From assembly GCF_900489465.1 (NCBI RefSeq), contig NZ_UEFQ01000024.1, positions 434,001-498,000 of the forward strand: a stretch of 64,000 bases of DNA, in the 5' to 3' direction. This document shows positions 1-9,069 of this stretch, in pieces. The notes beneath the pieces are model-generated. The model had not been told where the DNA came from and made no database searches. It worked only from the letters and a program-made list of their open reading frames with translations. Both the position numbers and the translations under genes were made by a program. The stretch comes from Aequorivita sp. CIP111184. GTDB taxonomy: Bacteria > Bacteroidota > Bacteroidia > Flavobacteriales > Flavobacteriaceae. Every line of letters starts with the position of its first letter. The first letter of the stretch is position 1.

Positions 1-462
1 CCACAATTTGCACTTATTGGCGCAAGTGCAGGTGCACATATTTCGTTAATGTATGATTATATATATGACCTAGACGACCAAATAAAAATGGTTGGAGACA
101 TTGTAGGACCATCAGATTTTACTGATCCGTTTTACAGTGAAAACCCCAATTTTTCACTTTTAATGACTGCTTTGGTTGATGAAAGCGCATATCCTCCTGG
201 AACAAATTATGCTGAAGTTTTAAGCCCAGCGCTTCGAGTTACAAACGCCAGTAGCCCTACCCTACTTTTTTATGGAAACACAGATCCTTTGGTACCTCTT
301 GCAAATGCTACTACATTAAATACTGCACTCCTCAATTCACAAATAGATCATATTTTAAATATTTATGAAGGTGGTCACGGTGATTGGGCAACAAATGACA
401 TTGAAAATATGAAAACCCAGATAAGCACTTATATTGATACTTATTTGGAAGTGAATGAATAA
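1..462 (+). CDS. Alpha/beta hydrolase (esterase/lipase-like), 3' part
   Basis: The reading frame is open from base 1, so the gene starts upstream of the window and only the last 153 codons are present. The nucleophile elbow GASAGAH (Ser at codon 9, Gly-X-Ser-X-Gly type) is followed by an acidic residue in GNTDPLVP (about base 283) and a histidine in GGHGDW (codon at 376-378). This gives the Ser-Asp-His order of the alpha/beta hydrolase fold, closest in style to the BD-FAE/esterase_lipase group. The substrate cannot be told from this part. It converges with the helicase gene on the other strand across 51 bases. Confidence 0.8.
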   Translation, partial: PQFALIGASAGAHISLMYDYIYDLDDQIKMVGDIVGPSDFTDPFYSENPNFSLLMTALVDESAYPPGTNYAEVLSPALRVTNASSPTLLFYGNTDPLVPLANATTLNTALLNSQIDHILNIYEGGHGDWATNDIENMKTQISTYIDTYLEVNE

Positions 463-513
463 ATAGAATTTCGGGGTTTCTTAATTTGAAATCACGAATG
501 AGTATTTGACGAA

Positions 514-2835
514 TTATGTATTCATCACCTTAAGTTTTGCAAAACGAAGTAGTAACTTTTTCAAGCCGCCGTTTTCAAAATCTATTTCCGCTTTTGTATC
601 AGCGCCAACCCCTTCAATTTTAAGAATCTTCCCTTTTCCGAAGCGAACGTGTTCAACCATGGTTCCCACATTTAGGTTTGCGTCTGCGGCATTAAAATTT
701 TTATCAGTATTGCTTAAAACTGGCTTCAACCTTCTCAGTTTTCGAAGTTGTTCTTCAGTTGGGCCTGTTGGTGCTTTGCTCGCCACAGGTTTCCGAAGCC
801 GCAACTTGCTATGGTCTACTTCATCAAAAATATCTGCATCCAACAAGGGTTTATACCTGTTTTCAGTAATTGGAGTCAAGTATTCTAGGAAACTTTCATC
901 AATTTCCTCAATAAAACGGCTCGGTTCGGCGTCAATCAATTTTCCCCAACGATAGCGGGATTGGGTATATGTTAAATAAGCTTGTTTTTCAGCACGCGTC
1001 AAAGCAACATAAAACAAGCGTCTTTCCTCTTCCAATTCACTGCGGGTATTCATACTCATTCCGCTGGGAAAAAGATCTTCTTCCATTCCAACAATATATA
1101 CGTATGGAAACTCCAACCCTTTTGCCAAATGGACGGTCATTAAAGCCACGCGATCACCATCGCCCTTGTCATTATCTAAGTCTGTGGCAAGTGCCACATC
1201 TTCCATAAATTCTGAAAGTGAACCTGTGGCATCGGCAATTTCTTTTTGTTCCTCTACAAAATCGCGCATCCCGTTCAATAACTCTTCAATATTCTCAATC
1301 CGTGCGATTCCTTCTGGAGTACCGTCTTTTTTAAGTTCTTGAAGTAAACCTGTTTTTTTTGAAACGTGTTCGGTAATGGTGAAAGCATCGTAATTTTTAT
1401 TTAAAACTTGAAAACTTTCAATCATCGTAACAAAATCCTGTAATTTAGTTTTAGTTCCCGAATTTATCTTCAAATCAATTTTGTCGATATTTTTCATTAC
1501 TTCAAAAATCGAACGGCTGTAATGATTTGAAGCTACAATCAATCTTTCAATAGTAGTTTCACCAATTCCACGAGCTGGATAATTTATTACACGTTTTAGA
1601 GCCTCCTCGTCTTTCGGGTTTAAAACCAATCGCAGATATGCCAAAACGTCTTTTATTTCCTTTCTTTGGTAAAAACTGAGTCCGCCGTAAATTCTGTATG
1701 GAATATCTTTCTTCCTAAGCGCATCTTCAATCGCTCGGCTTTGTGCATTGGTTCGGTACAAAATAGCAAAATCGCCATCTTTCAGCTGGTGGTTCATTTT
1801 ATTTTCAAAAATGGAACTGGCCACAAAACGACCTTCATCACCATCCGTCATTGTCCGGTTTACGAGAATTTTAGTACCTTCATCATTGGCTGTCCACACA
1901 ACTTTTTCAAGACGGGTCTTATTCTTTTCAATGATACTATTTGCAGCGCTTACAATGTTTTTTGTGGAGCGATAATTTTGTTCCAAACGAAACACTTTCA
2001 CATCATCATAATCTTTTTGAAAATTTAAAATGTTGTTGATATTCGCTCCGCGGAAAGCGTAAATACTCTGCGCGTCATCGCCCACAACACAAATATTTTG
2101 AAACCTGTCAGAAAGTGCGCGCACAATCAAATACTGACTGTGATTGGTATCTTGGTACTCATCCACCAATATGTAGCGGAATCGGTTTTGATATTTTGCC
2201 AAAACATCTGGAAAACGCGTTAAAAGCTCGTTGGTCTTCAATAACAAATCATCAAAATCCATTGCGCCAGCCTTGAAACACTTATCTACATACGATTTAT
2301 AAATATCTCCCAATCGCGGCATTTTTGCCATTGCATCGGCTTCCATCAATTCAGGGTTGTTGAAATACGCTTTTACGGTAATCAGACTGTTTTTATAAGA
2401 AGAAATCCGCGAATAGACCTGTTTGTACTTATAAACGTCTTTATCTAGATGCATTTCTTTGATGACAGCGCGAATCACACTTTGTGAATCCTGGGTGTCA
2501 TAAATTGTAAAATTTGAAGGATAGCCCAATTTATCTGCTTCAAAACGAAGTATTTTCGCAAAAATACTGTGGAAAGTTCCCATCCAAAGATTTTTGGCTT
2601 CGCTTGCGCCTACAATTTTTGAGATACGGTTTTTCATCTCGCGCGCCGCTTTGTTGGTAAATGTTAATGCCAAAATATTAAAAGGGTCCACTCCCAGCGA
2701 CATTAGGTAAGCAATTCTAAAAGTGAGCACACGAGTTTTACCAGAACCGGCACCCGCAATTACTATCATTGCCCCGTCTTTTTGCAGCACTGGCGCACGC
2801 TGGGCATCATTGAGTTGTTCTAAATACTTTTCCAA
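514..2835 (-). CDS. uvrD: ATP-dependent 3'-5' DNA helicase, UvrD/PcrA family
   Basis: A 773-residue superfamily 1A helicase that unwinds DNA in nucleotide excision and mismatch repair and removes RecA filaments. Walker A GAGSGKT is at residues 28-34. The DEYQDT motif II lies near residue 225, and the motif VI region ending in FYVALTRAEK lies near 600. The tail after residue 720 (VEHVRFGKGKI onwards) looks like the small beta-barrel of PcrA/UvrD. Length is usual for the Bacteroidota form. The start is a TTG codon: the family N-terminus (KYLEQLNDAQRAP) begins right there, no ATG occurs before residue 23, and the frame closes a few codons upstream. It is divergent from the glutamate-synthase-like gene. 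Confidence 0.93.
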   Translation of the reverse strand: MEKYLEQLNDAQRAPVLQKDGAMIVIAGAGSGKTRVLTFRIAYLMSLGVDPFNILALTFTNKAAREMKNRISKIVGASEAKNLWMGTFHSIFAKILRFEADKLGYPSNFTIYDTQDSQSVIRAVIKEMHLDKDVYKYKQVYSRISSYKNSLITVKAYFNNPELMEADAMAKMPRLGDIYKSYVDKCFKAGAMDFDDLLLKTNELLTRFPDVLAKYQNRFRYILVDEYQDTNHSQYLIVRALSDRFQNICVVGDDAQSIYAFRGANINNILNFQKDYDDVKVFRLEQNYRSTKNIVSAANSIIEKNKTRLEKVVWTANDEGTKILVNRTMTDGDEGRFVASSIFENKMNHQLKDGDFAILYRTNAQSRAIEDALRKKDIPYRIYGGLSFYQRKEIKDVLAYLRLVLNPKDEEALKRVINYPARGIGETTIERLIVASNHYSRSIFEVMKNIDKIDLKINSGTKTKLQDFVTMIESFQVLNKNYDAFTITEHVSKKTGLLQELKKDGTPEGIARIENIEELLNGMRDFVEEQKEIADATGSLSEFMEDVALATDLDNDKGDGDRVALMTVHLAKGLEFPYVYIVGMEEDLFPSGMSMNTRSELEEERRLFYVALTRAEKQAYLTYTQSRYRWGKLIDAEPSRFIEEIDESFLEYLTPITENRYKPLLDADIFDEVDHSKLRLRKPVASKAPTGPTEEQLRKLRRLKPVLSNTDKNFNAADANLNVGTMVEHVRFGKGKILKIEGVGADTKAEIDFENGGLKKLLLRFAKLKVMNT

Positions 2836-2933
2836 AACTTCCTTTTCTTCAAGCTGTGAAAATAACCATTATCAAACTTTTATTAGAAGTGATTTTGGAG
2901 AAATTATAAACAATAATATATGACTCAATTATA

Positions 2934-2958
2934 TTTTAAAAGTCTAGTACTTTTAAAA
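2934..2958. promoter_or_regulatory. Perfect 10-bp inverted repeat in divergent promoter region
   Basis: Arms TTTTAAAAGT and ACTTTTAAAA around a 5-base centre, in the gap between the uvrD and glutamate-synthase-like genes. It sits 17 bases upstream of the likely -7 box of the rightward gene, so it could be an operator or an AT-rich cruciform. Function is inferred from position only. Confidence 0.3.
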
Positions 2959-2974
2959 ACCATTTAATTTTAAA

Positions 2975-2982
2975 TATCTTTA
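2975..2982 (+). promoter_or_regulatory. Candidate -7 box (TATCTTTA) of the glutamate-synthase-like gene
   Basis: Matches seven of eight positions of the Bacteroidota -7 consensus TAnnTTTG and lies 14 bases before the ATG at 2997, implying a very short leader. Confidence 0.4.
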
Positions 2983-2996
2983 TAAAAAAACTTTCT

Positions 2997-4613
2997 ATGG
3001 ATGCATTTTTAGCTTTTCTATCCCAAATCCCTTGGTGGGGCTGGGTTCTCTTCTTCCTTTTAATTGTTGCCATTCGCGACATATTTTTCAACAAGCGCCA
3101 TACGGTAAGCCATAATTTCCCCATAGTTGGCCATATACGTTATATGTTAGAAAGCATTGGGCCGGAGCTTCGGCAGTATATTGTAGCAAACAACAGAGAA
3201 GAGCTTCCTTTTAACCGTATAGAACGGGGATGGATTTATGCTTCTGCGAAAAACGAAAATAATTATGAAGGCTTCGGGACAGACCGAGATATTTATGAGC
3301 CAAATTATATTTTCATAAACAATTCGCTACTTCCTTATAAAGTTGAAAAAGAAAATCCCAATTATAAAAATCCATATTTTGTTCCCTGTGCAAAATTGAT
3401 GGGGGGCTACCACAAAAGAAGAAGACCTTACAGACCAACCTCTGTAATTAACGTTTCCGCAATGAGTTTTGGCTCATTATCTGCGCGAGCAATCGAATCG
3501 CTAAATAAAGGATGTGGATTGGCTTATTGCTACCACAATACAGGTGAAGGTGGCCTTTCCCCATACCATAAAACTGGGGCGGACGTGGTTTTTCACTTTG
3601 GGACAGGATATTTTGGTGTTCGCGATGAAAACGGAGAGTTTTCTATGGAAAAAATTGTAAAACTTGTAAATGAAAACCCACAGGTTAGAGCTATTGAAGT
3701 GAAACTTTCGCAAGGTGCAAAACCAGGAAAAGGGGGTGTTCTGCCAGGTGCAAAAATAACACCCGAAATTGCTGAAATAAGACATGTACCATTGGGCAAA
3801 GATGTTCTTTCACCACCCAATCATACAGCTTTTGAGGGAGTAAAAGGTTTAGTTGAATTTGTGGAAAGCATTGCCGAAGCTACCGGTCTTCCTGTTGGAA
3901 TAAAATCTGCAGTTGGCCGTTTAGGCGAATGGGAAGAGCTTGCGAAAATCATGAAAGAAACTGGTAAAGGGCCAGATTTTATAACTATTGACGGAGGCGA
4001 GGGTGGAACTGGTGCCTCACCGCCAAGTTTTGCCGATCACGTATCGTTACCTTGGCTTTTTGGTTTTGCTGAAGTTTATAAGATTTTCAAAAAAAATAAC
4101 ATCTGTGATCAAATAGTATTTATAGGGAGTGGAAAATTAGGCTTTCCCGCCAGGGCAGCAATGGCCTTCTCAATGGGCGCAGATTTAGTAAATGTAGCAC
4201 GAGAAGCAATGATGAGTATTGGCTGTATCCAAGCACAACAGTGCCACACAAATAAATGCCCAAGCGGTGTTGCCACCCAAAATAAATGGTTGCAGCGAGG
4301 TATAAATATAGAAGACAAATCTGTTCGGGCCCATTTCTATTTTAAAAACTTTAGAAAAGAACTCTTGGAGATGACACACGCATGTGGCTATGAGCATCCC
4401 TGCCAATTTACCATGGATGATGTGGATTTAACCGTAGGCGATAAAAATCTAATTAAAACTTTGGCAGAATCTTTTATGTACCACAAATGCGCTGTTCCTT
4501 TTGAAAGTGTAAAAGCCCTTTCCCATTGTCCACATCTTGGTGGAAATTTCCACGAAAAAGAGGCGAAAAAAGAAGTGAAGGCAATGAAAAAGGAAAATAA
4601 AGTTCGCTATTAA
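2997..4613 (+). CDS. Membrane-anchored FMN-binding glutamate synthase-family protein
   Basis: 538 residues. A transmembrane helix (about residues 8-28, WWGWVLFFLLIVAI) precedes a glutamate-synthase FMN-barrel domain. NVSAMSFGSLS and GGEGGTGASPPSF are typical of the GltB synthase domain, and the cysteines C410, C416 and C421 (CIQAQQC then HTNKC) match the 3Fe-4S ligand pattern. The amidotransferase and GXGXG domains of full-length GltB are missing, and no GltD-like partner gene lies nearby, so it is unlikely to be ordinary glutamate synthase. The family is widespread; its reaction is not established as far as I know. The ATG at 2997 is preceded by a plausible -7 box. Confidence 0.88.
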   Translation: MDAFLAFLSQIPWWGWVLFFLLIVAIRDIFFNKRHTVSHNFPIVGHIRYMLESIGPELRQYIVANNREELPFNRIERGWIYASAKNENNYEGFGTDRDIYEPNYIFINNSLLPYKVEKENPNYKNPYFVPCAKLMGGYHKRRRPYRPTSVINVSAMSFGSLSARAIESLNKGCGLAYCYHNTGEGGLSPYHKTGADVVFHFGTGYFGVRDENGEFSMEKIVKLVNENPQVRAIEVKLSQGAKPGKGGVLPGAKITPEIAEIRHVPLGKDVLSPPNHTAFEGVKGLVEFVESIAEATGLPVGIKSAVGRLGEWEELAKIMKETGKGPDFITIDGGEGGTGASPPSFADHVSLPWLFGFAEVYKIFKKNNICDQIVFIGSGKLGFPARAAMAFSMGADLVNVAREAMMSIGCIQAQQCHTNKCPSGVATQNKWLQRGINIEDKSVRAHFYFKNFRKELLEMTHACGYEHPCQFTMDDVDLTVGDKNLIKTLAESFMYHKCAVPFESVKALSHCPHLGGNFHEKEAKKEVKAMKKENKVRY

Positions 4614-4685
4614 CGTTTTGAAGTCAACGTATCTCTTGCTCATATTCCAAAAACACATTAAGTTTGTTCTCCTTTAAAAATATTT

Positions 4686-5210
4686 ATGGAAGAAGCAACC
4701 CAAATTATTAGTTATGTAGCCTATCTATTGCCTGCAATTGTTGTAGGCATTATTGCCTATTTCTTCTTTAAAGGCCACACTGCCAATGAGGAAGGCCGGA
4801 GAAGATATTTGGTTCAAAAAGAGGCACAAAAACAGGTATTACCACTTCGCCTGCAGGCTTATGAAAGAATAACATTGTTTTTGGAGAGAATTGATCCAAA
4901 CAAATTATTAGTGCGTGTAAAACCGTTTTCAGATTCGAAAGACGATTATGAGAACTTGCTTATTAAAAATATTGAGCAGGAATACGAACACAATCTTACA
5001 CAACAAATTTATGTTACTCCTGAATGTTGGAATTTGGTGAATGCCGCAAAAAATGCTACCATTCATGTGATTCGCCAAGGAGCAATGCATGAAAAAGATG
5101 GCAATGTTGATAAAATGCGTACATGGCTTCTTCAAAATTTTATGGAAGAAGTTTCTCCCTCACAAAAAGCTATGGCATATTTAAAAAATGAGGTAAGTGA
5201 GCTTTTTTAA
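4686..5210 (+). CDS. Conserved membrane-anchored protein of unknown function (DUF7935-like)
   Basis: 174 residues: one N-terminal transmembrane helix (about 8-28, AYLLPAIVVGIIAYFFF), then a charged soluble domain (LRLQAYERITLFLERIDP) that is probably mostly helical. I recognise the layout as a Bacteroidota family that I believe is DUF7935; the number should be checked. It follows the glutamate-synthase-like gene by 72 bases on the same strand and converges with the response regulator (3 bases apart). No catalytic motif is visible and no function can be given. Confidence 0.7.
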   Translation: MEEATQIISYVAYLLPAIVVGIIAYFFFKGHTANEEGRRRYLVQKEAQKQVLPLRLQAYERITLFLERIDPNKLLVRVKPFSDSKDDYENLLIKNIEQEYEHNLTQQIYVTPECWNLVNAAKNATIHVIRQGAMHEKDGNVDKMRTWLLQNFMEEVSPSQKAMAYLKNEVSELF

Positions 5211-5213
5211 AAT

Positions 5214-5846
5214 TTAGGGAGTAAACATATTGTGATGAATGGCAAAAAGTACTAAGCCAATTCTATTTTTTATTCCAAGTTTTTTATATAGCGAATCTCT
5301 ATAACCCTCAACGGTTTTGTAGCTGCAGAACATTACCTCAGAAATTTGTTTGTAGTTCATTTCAGTACACGCAAGTTTAATAAACTCAATTTCTTTTTCC
5401 TTTAATTCAGTATCTGTTTCTTTTTCCAAAGATTCCATAAGTATTTGAGAAACTGTATTTGTATAGTAATGACCATTTTCTATAACCTGTAATAATGCTT
5501 CTTCAAGAATATCTTTTTTGGTATCTTTCATTAAATAGCCTTTGGCACCAGCTCGAAGCATTTTCAAAATAGTGTATTCATCCTCTTCTATAGAAAGGGC
5601 AAGTACTTTTACATTGGGATACTTTTTTCTGAGTTGTTCAGTTGTTTCTATTCCGTTTAGAATGGGCATTTTTATATCCATCAATACCAAATCTGGAATA
5701 TTTAGAGGATTTTCAAATTTATCCAATAGCTCCTGCCCGTTTTTGCATAAGTACGAAACTTTAAAATTATTAAAGCCTTGAACCAGGCCGCCGATTGCCT
5801 GGGAAAGCAAAAAATGATCGTCAACTACTACTACTGAATAATTCAT
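5214..5846 (-). CDS. Two-component response regulator, NarL/FixJ family
   Basis: 210 residues. The receiver domain has the acidic pair VVDDH (residues 8-10) and the phospho-acceptor Asp57 in LVLMDIKMP. The C-terminal LuxR-type helix-turn-helix (about 149-205, KQISEVMFCSYKTVEGYR) binds DNA. It is the last gene of a four-gene leftward operon and follows the histidine kinase by 38 bases, so it is the kinase's probable partner. AGGAG lies about 10 bases before the ATG, a rare Shine-Dalgarno-like sequence in this window. Target genes are unknown. Confidence 0.92.
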   Translation of the reverse strand: MNYSVVVVDDHFLLSQAIGGLVQGFNNFKVSYLCKNGQELLDKFENPLNIPDLVLMDIKMPILNGIETTEQLRKKYPNVKVLALSIEEDEYTILKMLRAGAKGYLMKDTKKDILEEALLQVIENGHYYTNTVSQILMESLEKETDTELKEKEIEFIKLACTEMNYKQISEVMFCSYKTVEGYRDSLYKKLGIKNRIGLVLFAIHHNMFTP

Positions 5847-5884
5847 TCTAATCTCCTTTTAAATTTATTTTTCTGAAAATTTTC

Positions 5885-6637
5885 CTATGCAAATTTATAT
5901 TTTAAGTGCAAAGCCGTTCCCTTTCCTTTTACTGAATCTATCTTCAAAATTGAATTGATAAGTTGAGCCCTTGTTTTCATGTTTTTCAATCCAATTCCCA
6001 TAAAATCACCACTTTTTTCAAACCCTACTCCATTGTCTTCGGCAATAATGGCCAATTCCTCAGTAGTATAATTGAGTACCACTTTTAGGGTAGATGCTTT
6101 TGAATGCTTTATGGTATTTGAAAAAAATTCCTGTAAAATTCTAAATAGAATAATCTGGGTATTTACTTCAATTGGAACCACGGTTCCATTGATGGTTAAT
6201 TGGGCTGCAATAAATTTTAATCTATTGAACCTCTCTATTTCCAAGCTAACGGCTTCTTTTAAACTTAGGCTTTTTAATGCTTCGGGATTTATCAGTTTGG
6301 AAAGCGCCCTAAGCTCATCAAGGCCAGTGCCTATGGTTTGTGAAACCTCAGCCATCAATTCGGGTTTCTCCTGTGCCATTTGGGCCTGTATTTTAGCGAG
6401 AGTCATTAACTGCCCAATATTGTCATGAAGTTCCCAACTTATGTTTCGCAGGGTTTCTTCCCTAATTTCAATTTGTGATTCTGCCAATTCACGATCAAAA
6501 GCTTTTTTGGTCTCTTGCTGTTCCCACAACAATCTGTTTTTCCTTCGGGAAAAAACACTGAACATGACAATAACAATACCTACCAAGGTTATTGGAATTG
6601 CAATTGCAACTAAAATTATGATCTCTTTTTCATCCAT
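5885..6637 (-). CDS. Sensor histidine kinase (HisKA_3 / HATPase_c)
   Basis: 250 residues. One transmembrane helix (about 6-29) is followed by a short coiled linker, a HisKA_3 dimerisation segment with the phosphorylated His71 (SWELHDNIGQ), and a GHKL ATPase domain (N box FFSNTIKHSKAS, G1 EDNGVGF, G2 GIGLKNMKTRA). No extracellular sensor domain is present. The gene overlaps the end of the upstream seven-helix protein by 22 bases, suggesting that this membrane protein supplies the input. It would phosphorylate the NarL-type regulator encoded next. Confidence 0.92.
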   Translation of the reverse strand: MDEKEIIILVAIAIPITLVGIVIVMFSVFSRRKNRLLWEQQETKKAFDRELAESQIEIREETLRNISWELHDNIGQLMTLAKIQAQMAQEKPELMAEVSQTIGTGLDELRALSKLINPEALKSLSLKEAVSLEIERFNRLKFIAAQLTINGTVVPIEVNTQIILFRILQEFFSNTIKHSKASTLKVVLNYTTEELAIIAEDNGVGFEKSGDFMGIGLKNMKTRAQLINSILKIDSVKGKGTALHLKYKFA

Positions 6638-7266
6638 AAAAATCCTGTTAGAAAGAATAAATACATAATAGTTACAAGCGAGGACTGTATTAAAATTAAA
6701 AGCTCAAAAAAATTGTCAGGTTTATAAAACCAAGTTTTGATAATCTTTATTGGAATATAACCAATATAAAACAGAAAAAGGCCAACGCTTACCCAGAACA
6801 ATAAATCATTTTTTATAACAAGTACTAGAGAAGATTGCAGAATGTTTATGTAATAAAGTATAATACATAAAACCAATATTCCTGCCCCTGCAATATATGT
6901 TCTAGCAAAAGAATTTTCATAAATATTAGTGAAAATTAAATCGCTTAAAAAAATTATTAAAAAAATCCCGATACCTATTTTAATATACTTTTTAAACCTT
7001 TTATCATCAATTATCTCCATAAACACATAAAAGAAGAATAAAAAATGGATTAAATAATAGATATTAAATATAACCTGATTAATAACTAAATAATCATATT
7101 TGGTGAAGTATCCCCCATATTCCGTTGCGATGGTGAAAAAAAAAATAATTGGCAAATACTTTAATGGAGTATTTTTATATAATGGAAATCTAATTATAGC
7201 AACAAGAAAAACGATGACATAAAGTGCCAGATATGTATTCTCAAGTATTTTTAAAACTGTTTCCAA
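6616..7266 (-). CDS. Polytopic membrane protein of unknown function in signalling operon
   Basis: 216 residues, almost wholly hydrophobic, with about seven predicted membrane helices (about residues 8-26, 36-48, 60-84, 96-112, 122-143, 152-173, 187-211) and a short basic tail (WMKKRS). No family was recognised. The start is TTG at 7266. It lies between a lipoprotein gene (16 bases upstream) and the histidine kinase (22-base overlap), so co-translation with the kinase is likely and a role as its membrane sensor partner is a reasonable inference. Confidence 0.75.
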   Translation of the reverse strand: METVLKILENTYLALYVIVFLVAIIRFPLYKNTPLKYLPIIFFFTIATEYGGYFTKYDYLVINQVIFNIYYLIHFLFFFYVFMEIIDDKRFKKYIKIGIGIFLIIFLSDLIFTNIYENSFARTYIAGAGILVLCIILYYINILQSSLVLVIKNDLLFWVSVGLFLFYIGYIPIKIIKTWFYKPDNFFELLILIQSSLVTIMYLFFLTGFLWMKKRS

Positions 7267-7282
7267 GAAAATCTAAAGGACC

Positions 7283-7972
7283 CTAATTGTTATTGCCAAA
7301 ACCACCCGTGCCTGGAGGCGGGGCTAATTGTGTGTCATTCAAAATCAAACTTGTAGTTCCTCCTCCTTGAACCGCTGTATTATTTGAAATGAAAAATCCA
7401 GCTTCATTCATTTGTCCTGTAGAATCAGCTTGTCTTTTATTCTGGTTTATTTCTTTAGTTGAGTTAACTCTACTGATAGGTACTGCTGTGGGTTTTCCAT
7501 CAACTTCCTCTATTGAAAAGTCTACGTTTTTTCCCTCATAAGCAATAGTTGGCACTACAAAAAAGCTATTTTTTCTTGGGTATTTCACCACATCTCCATT
7601 CGCGAATTTATCACTGTTTGGGTAGTTGGAAAGATAAAAACGTAAAGTCTTGATATCTACATTTGCCTGACCAGCTTCGTGTTCTATATAAGCAATGTAT
7701 TGTTTTACGGTTTGTAAATCATATTCTGCATAGCGGGTAGGCTCAAAATTTGAACCATCTAAAGCAATGCTGTCCTCATACTTCTTTATAATAGGAACTC
7801 GTCTTTGCGTATATGCATCATACATCTCTCCTGCACGTTCTACTGAGATTATATGGTCTTTTGGGGGGCCTTCATACGGAGACTCATCATGTGTTGATGG
7901 CTCTTGGCAACTAAAAAGCAGCAAATTTGTAAAAAACAATAACATGAATAGTTTGGTCATTTTTGTGGTCAT
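7283..7972 (-). CDS. Putative lipoprotein, first gene of the signalling operon
   Basis: 229 residues. An N-terminal signal with a lipobox ending in LLFSC (Cys22) predicts a lipid-anchored envelope protein. The body (DAYTQRRVPIIKKYED, SLRFYLSNYPN-like region) matches no family I can name, and the last 25 residues are Gly/Pro/Asn-rich. It is the first of four co-directional genes ending in the response regulator, so it may be a ligand-binding or accessory component of the pathway. A second possible start is Met5. Confidence 0.72.
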   Translation of the reverse strand: MTTKMTKLFMLLFFTNLLLFSCQEPSTHDESPYEGPPKDHIISVERAGEMYDAYTQRRVPIIKKYEDSIALDGSNFEPTRYAEYDLQTVKQYIAYIEHEAGQANVDIKTLRFYLSNYPNSDKFANGDVVKYPRKNSFFVVPTIAYEGKNVDFSIEEVDGKPTAVPISRVNSTKEINQNKRQADSTGQMNEAGFFISNNTAVQGGGTTSLILNDTQLAPPPGTGGFGNNN

Positions 7973-8154
7973 GATGATTTTTTTTAAGGTTGTGGTATAA
8001 AGGTAGTTACAAAAGCAGGGATTTAAAAATATGCTTTTAAAAATAAACTATGAAGATGAATTTAAAATGCTGGTAATAAAACAATTAAAAAAAAACACAT
8101 AAGAGAAAACAGGGAAAACACTTAAAAAAAGGGGGAAATCACCCGAAAGTAAGC

Positions 8155-9069
8155 TTAAACATCGTTGGCTTTTATTTCGTTCAATTCATTGTTTTTTTGA
8201 TCTGCAAATTCATAGCCACGCTCCCACCATTTTCCCATCATTACCTTATCAAAAATCAATGAATTGGTTGTTAAAACCGTAGGTGTATAATATAGGTTTA
8301 TAATAACATCTTTATTGGCAGCCACGAATTTCCCGATGCGGATATTCTGTTTTTCAATCCTGTCAGCCATATAACTGTGCATATTGGTAAGTAATGAAAA
8401 CACATTTTTGGATGGAAGTCGGTTATAATACGTAACCTCTGTTTCCAAAATAATTACATCTATTGTTGTTGCACCTCTATTTATAGCCTCCTCTATAGGC
8501 ACCATACTGCCAAAACCGCCATCGGCATACTCACATCCGTCCTTCTTGACCAAACTCATAAAAGGCGTGAAATTTGAAGAAATCCAAATCCAGTCCAAAA
8601 AATCCTTATACTCAAAATCATTAACAGATTTATATTCAACTTGGTTTAGTGAAAGATTTGATACAGTTACCACTACTTCTTTATTGGAAGCCTTCAACTT
8701 ATTGAATTCTGTTTCGGTAAGGGTCCTTTCAATCAATTTCCGAAGGTTCAAACTTTCTCCAAATGTTTTTTTCCCCTTCATAAAATTTTTCAGAACGGTG
8801 AAATGATTTATCGCTATTTGCTTCCCTCCAAATTTATCTTCTTTTATAATAAAGGGACAACTACTGAATATACTATCCTGATTCACTGAAGTGAAAACCT
8901 CTTTTATTTTTTCAACCTCGTTTAAAGCTAAATGTGAAATCAATAAACTGCCCGTTGATGTGCCCACGAAAAGCTCATAATTATGTTGAAGCTGCTCCAT
9001 TAAATACTGCGCCACGCCACCTGCGAACGCGCCTTTGCTTCCTCCGCCTGAAATTACCAGTGCTCTCAT
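8155..9069 (-). CDS. Patatin-like phospholipase family protein
   Basis: 304 residues, predicted acyl hydrolase with a Ser-Asp dyad. The glycine-rich oxyanion segment GGGSKGAF is at residues 8-15, the nucleophile Ser38 is in GTSTG, and the Asp is in ADGGFGS (about residue 178). No signal peptide is present, so it is probably cytoplasmic or peripheral. The start ATG overlaps the stop of the M1 peptidase gene upstream (ATGA at 9066-9069), indicating translational coupling. The natural lipid substrate is unknown. Confidence 0.88.
   Translation of the reverse strand: MRALVISGGGSKGAFAGGVAQYLMEQLQHNYELFVGTSTGSLLISHLALNEVEKIKEVFTSVNQDSIFSSCPFIIKEDKFGGKQIAINHFTVLKNFMKGKKTFGESLNLRKLIERTLTETEFNKLKASNKEVVVTVSNLSLNQVEYKSVNDFEYKDFLDWIWISSNFTPFMSLVKKDGCEYADGGFGSMVPIEEAINRGATTIDVIILETEVTYYNRLPSKNVFSLLTNMHSYMADRIEKQNIRIGKFVAANKDVIINLYYTPTVLTTNSLIFDKVMMGKWWERGYEFADQKNNELNEIKANDV

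Noticed and set aside
506-955. 149-codon plus-strand open frame
   Set aside because: Antisense shadow of the uvrD 3' end, Ser/Phe-rich, with no start context.
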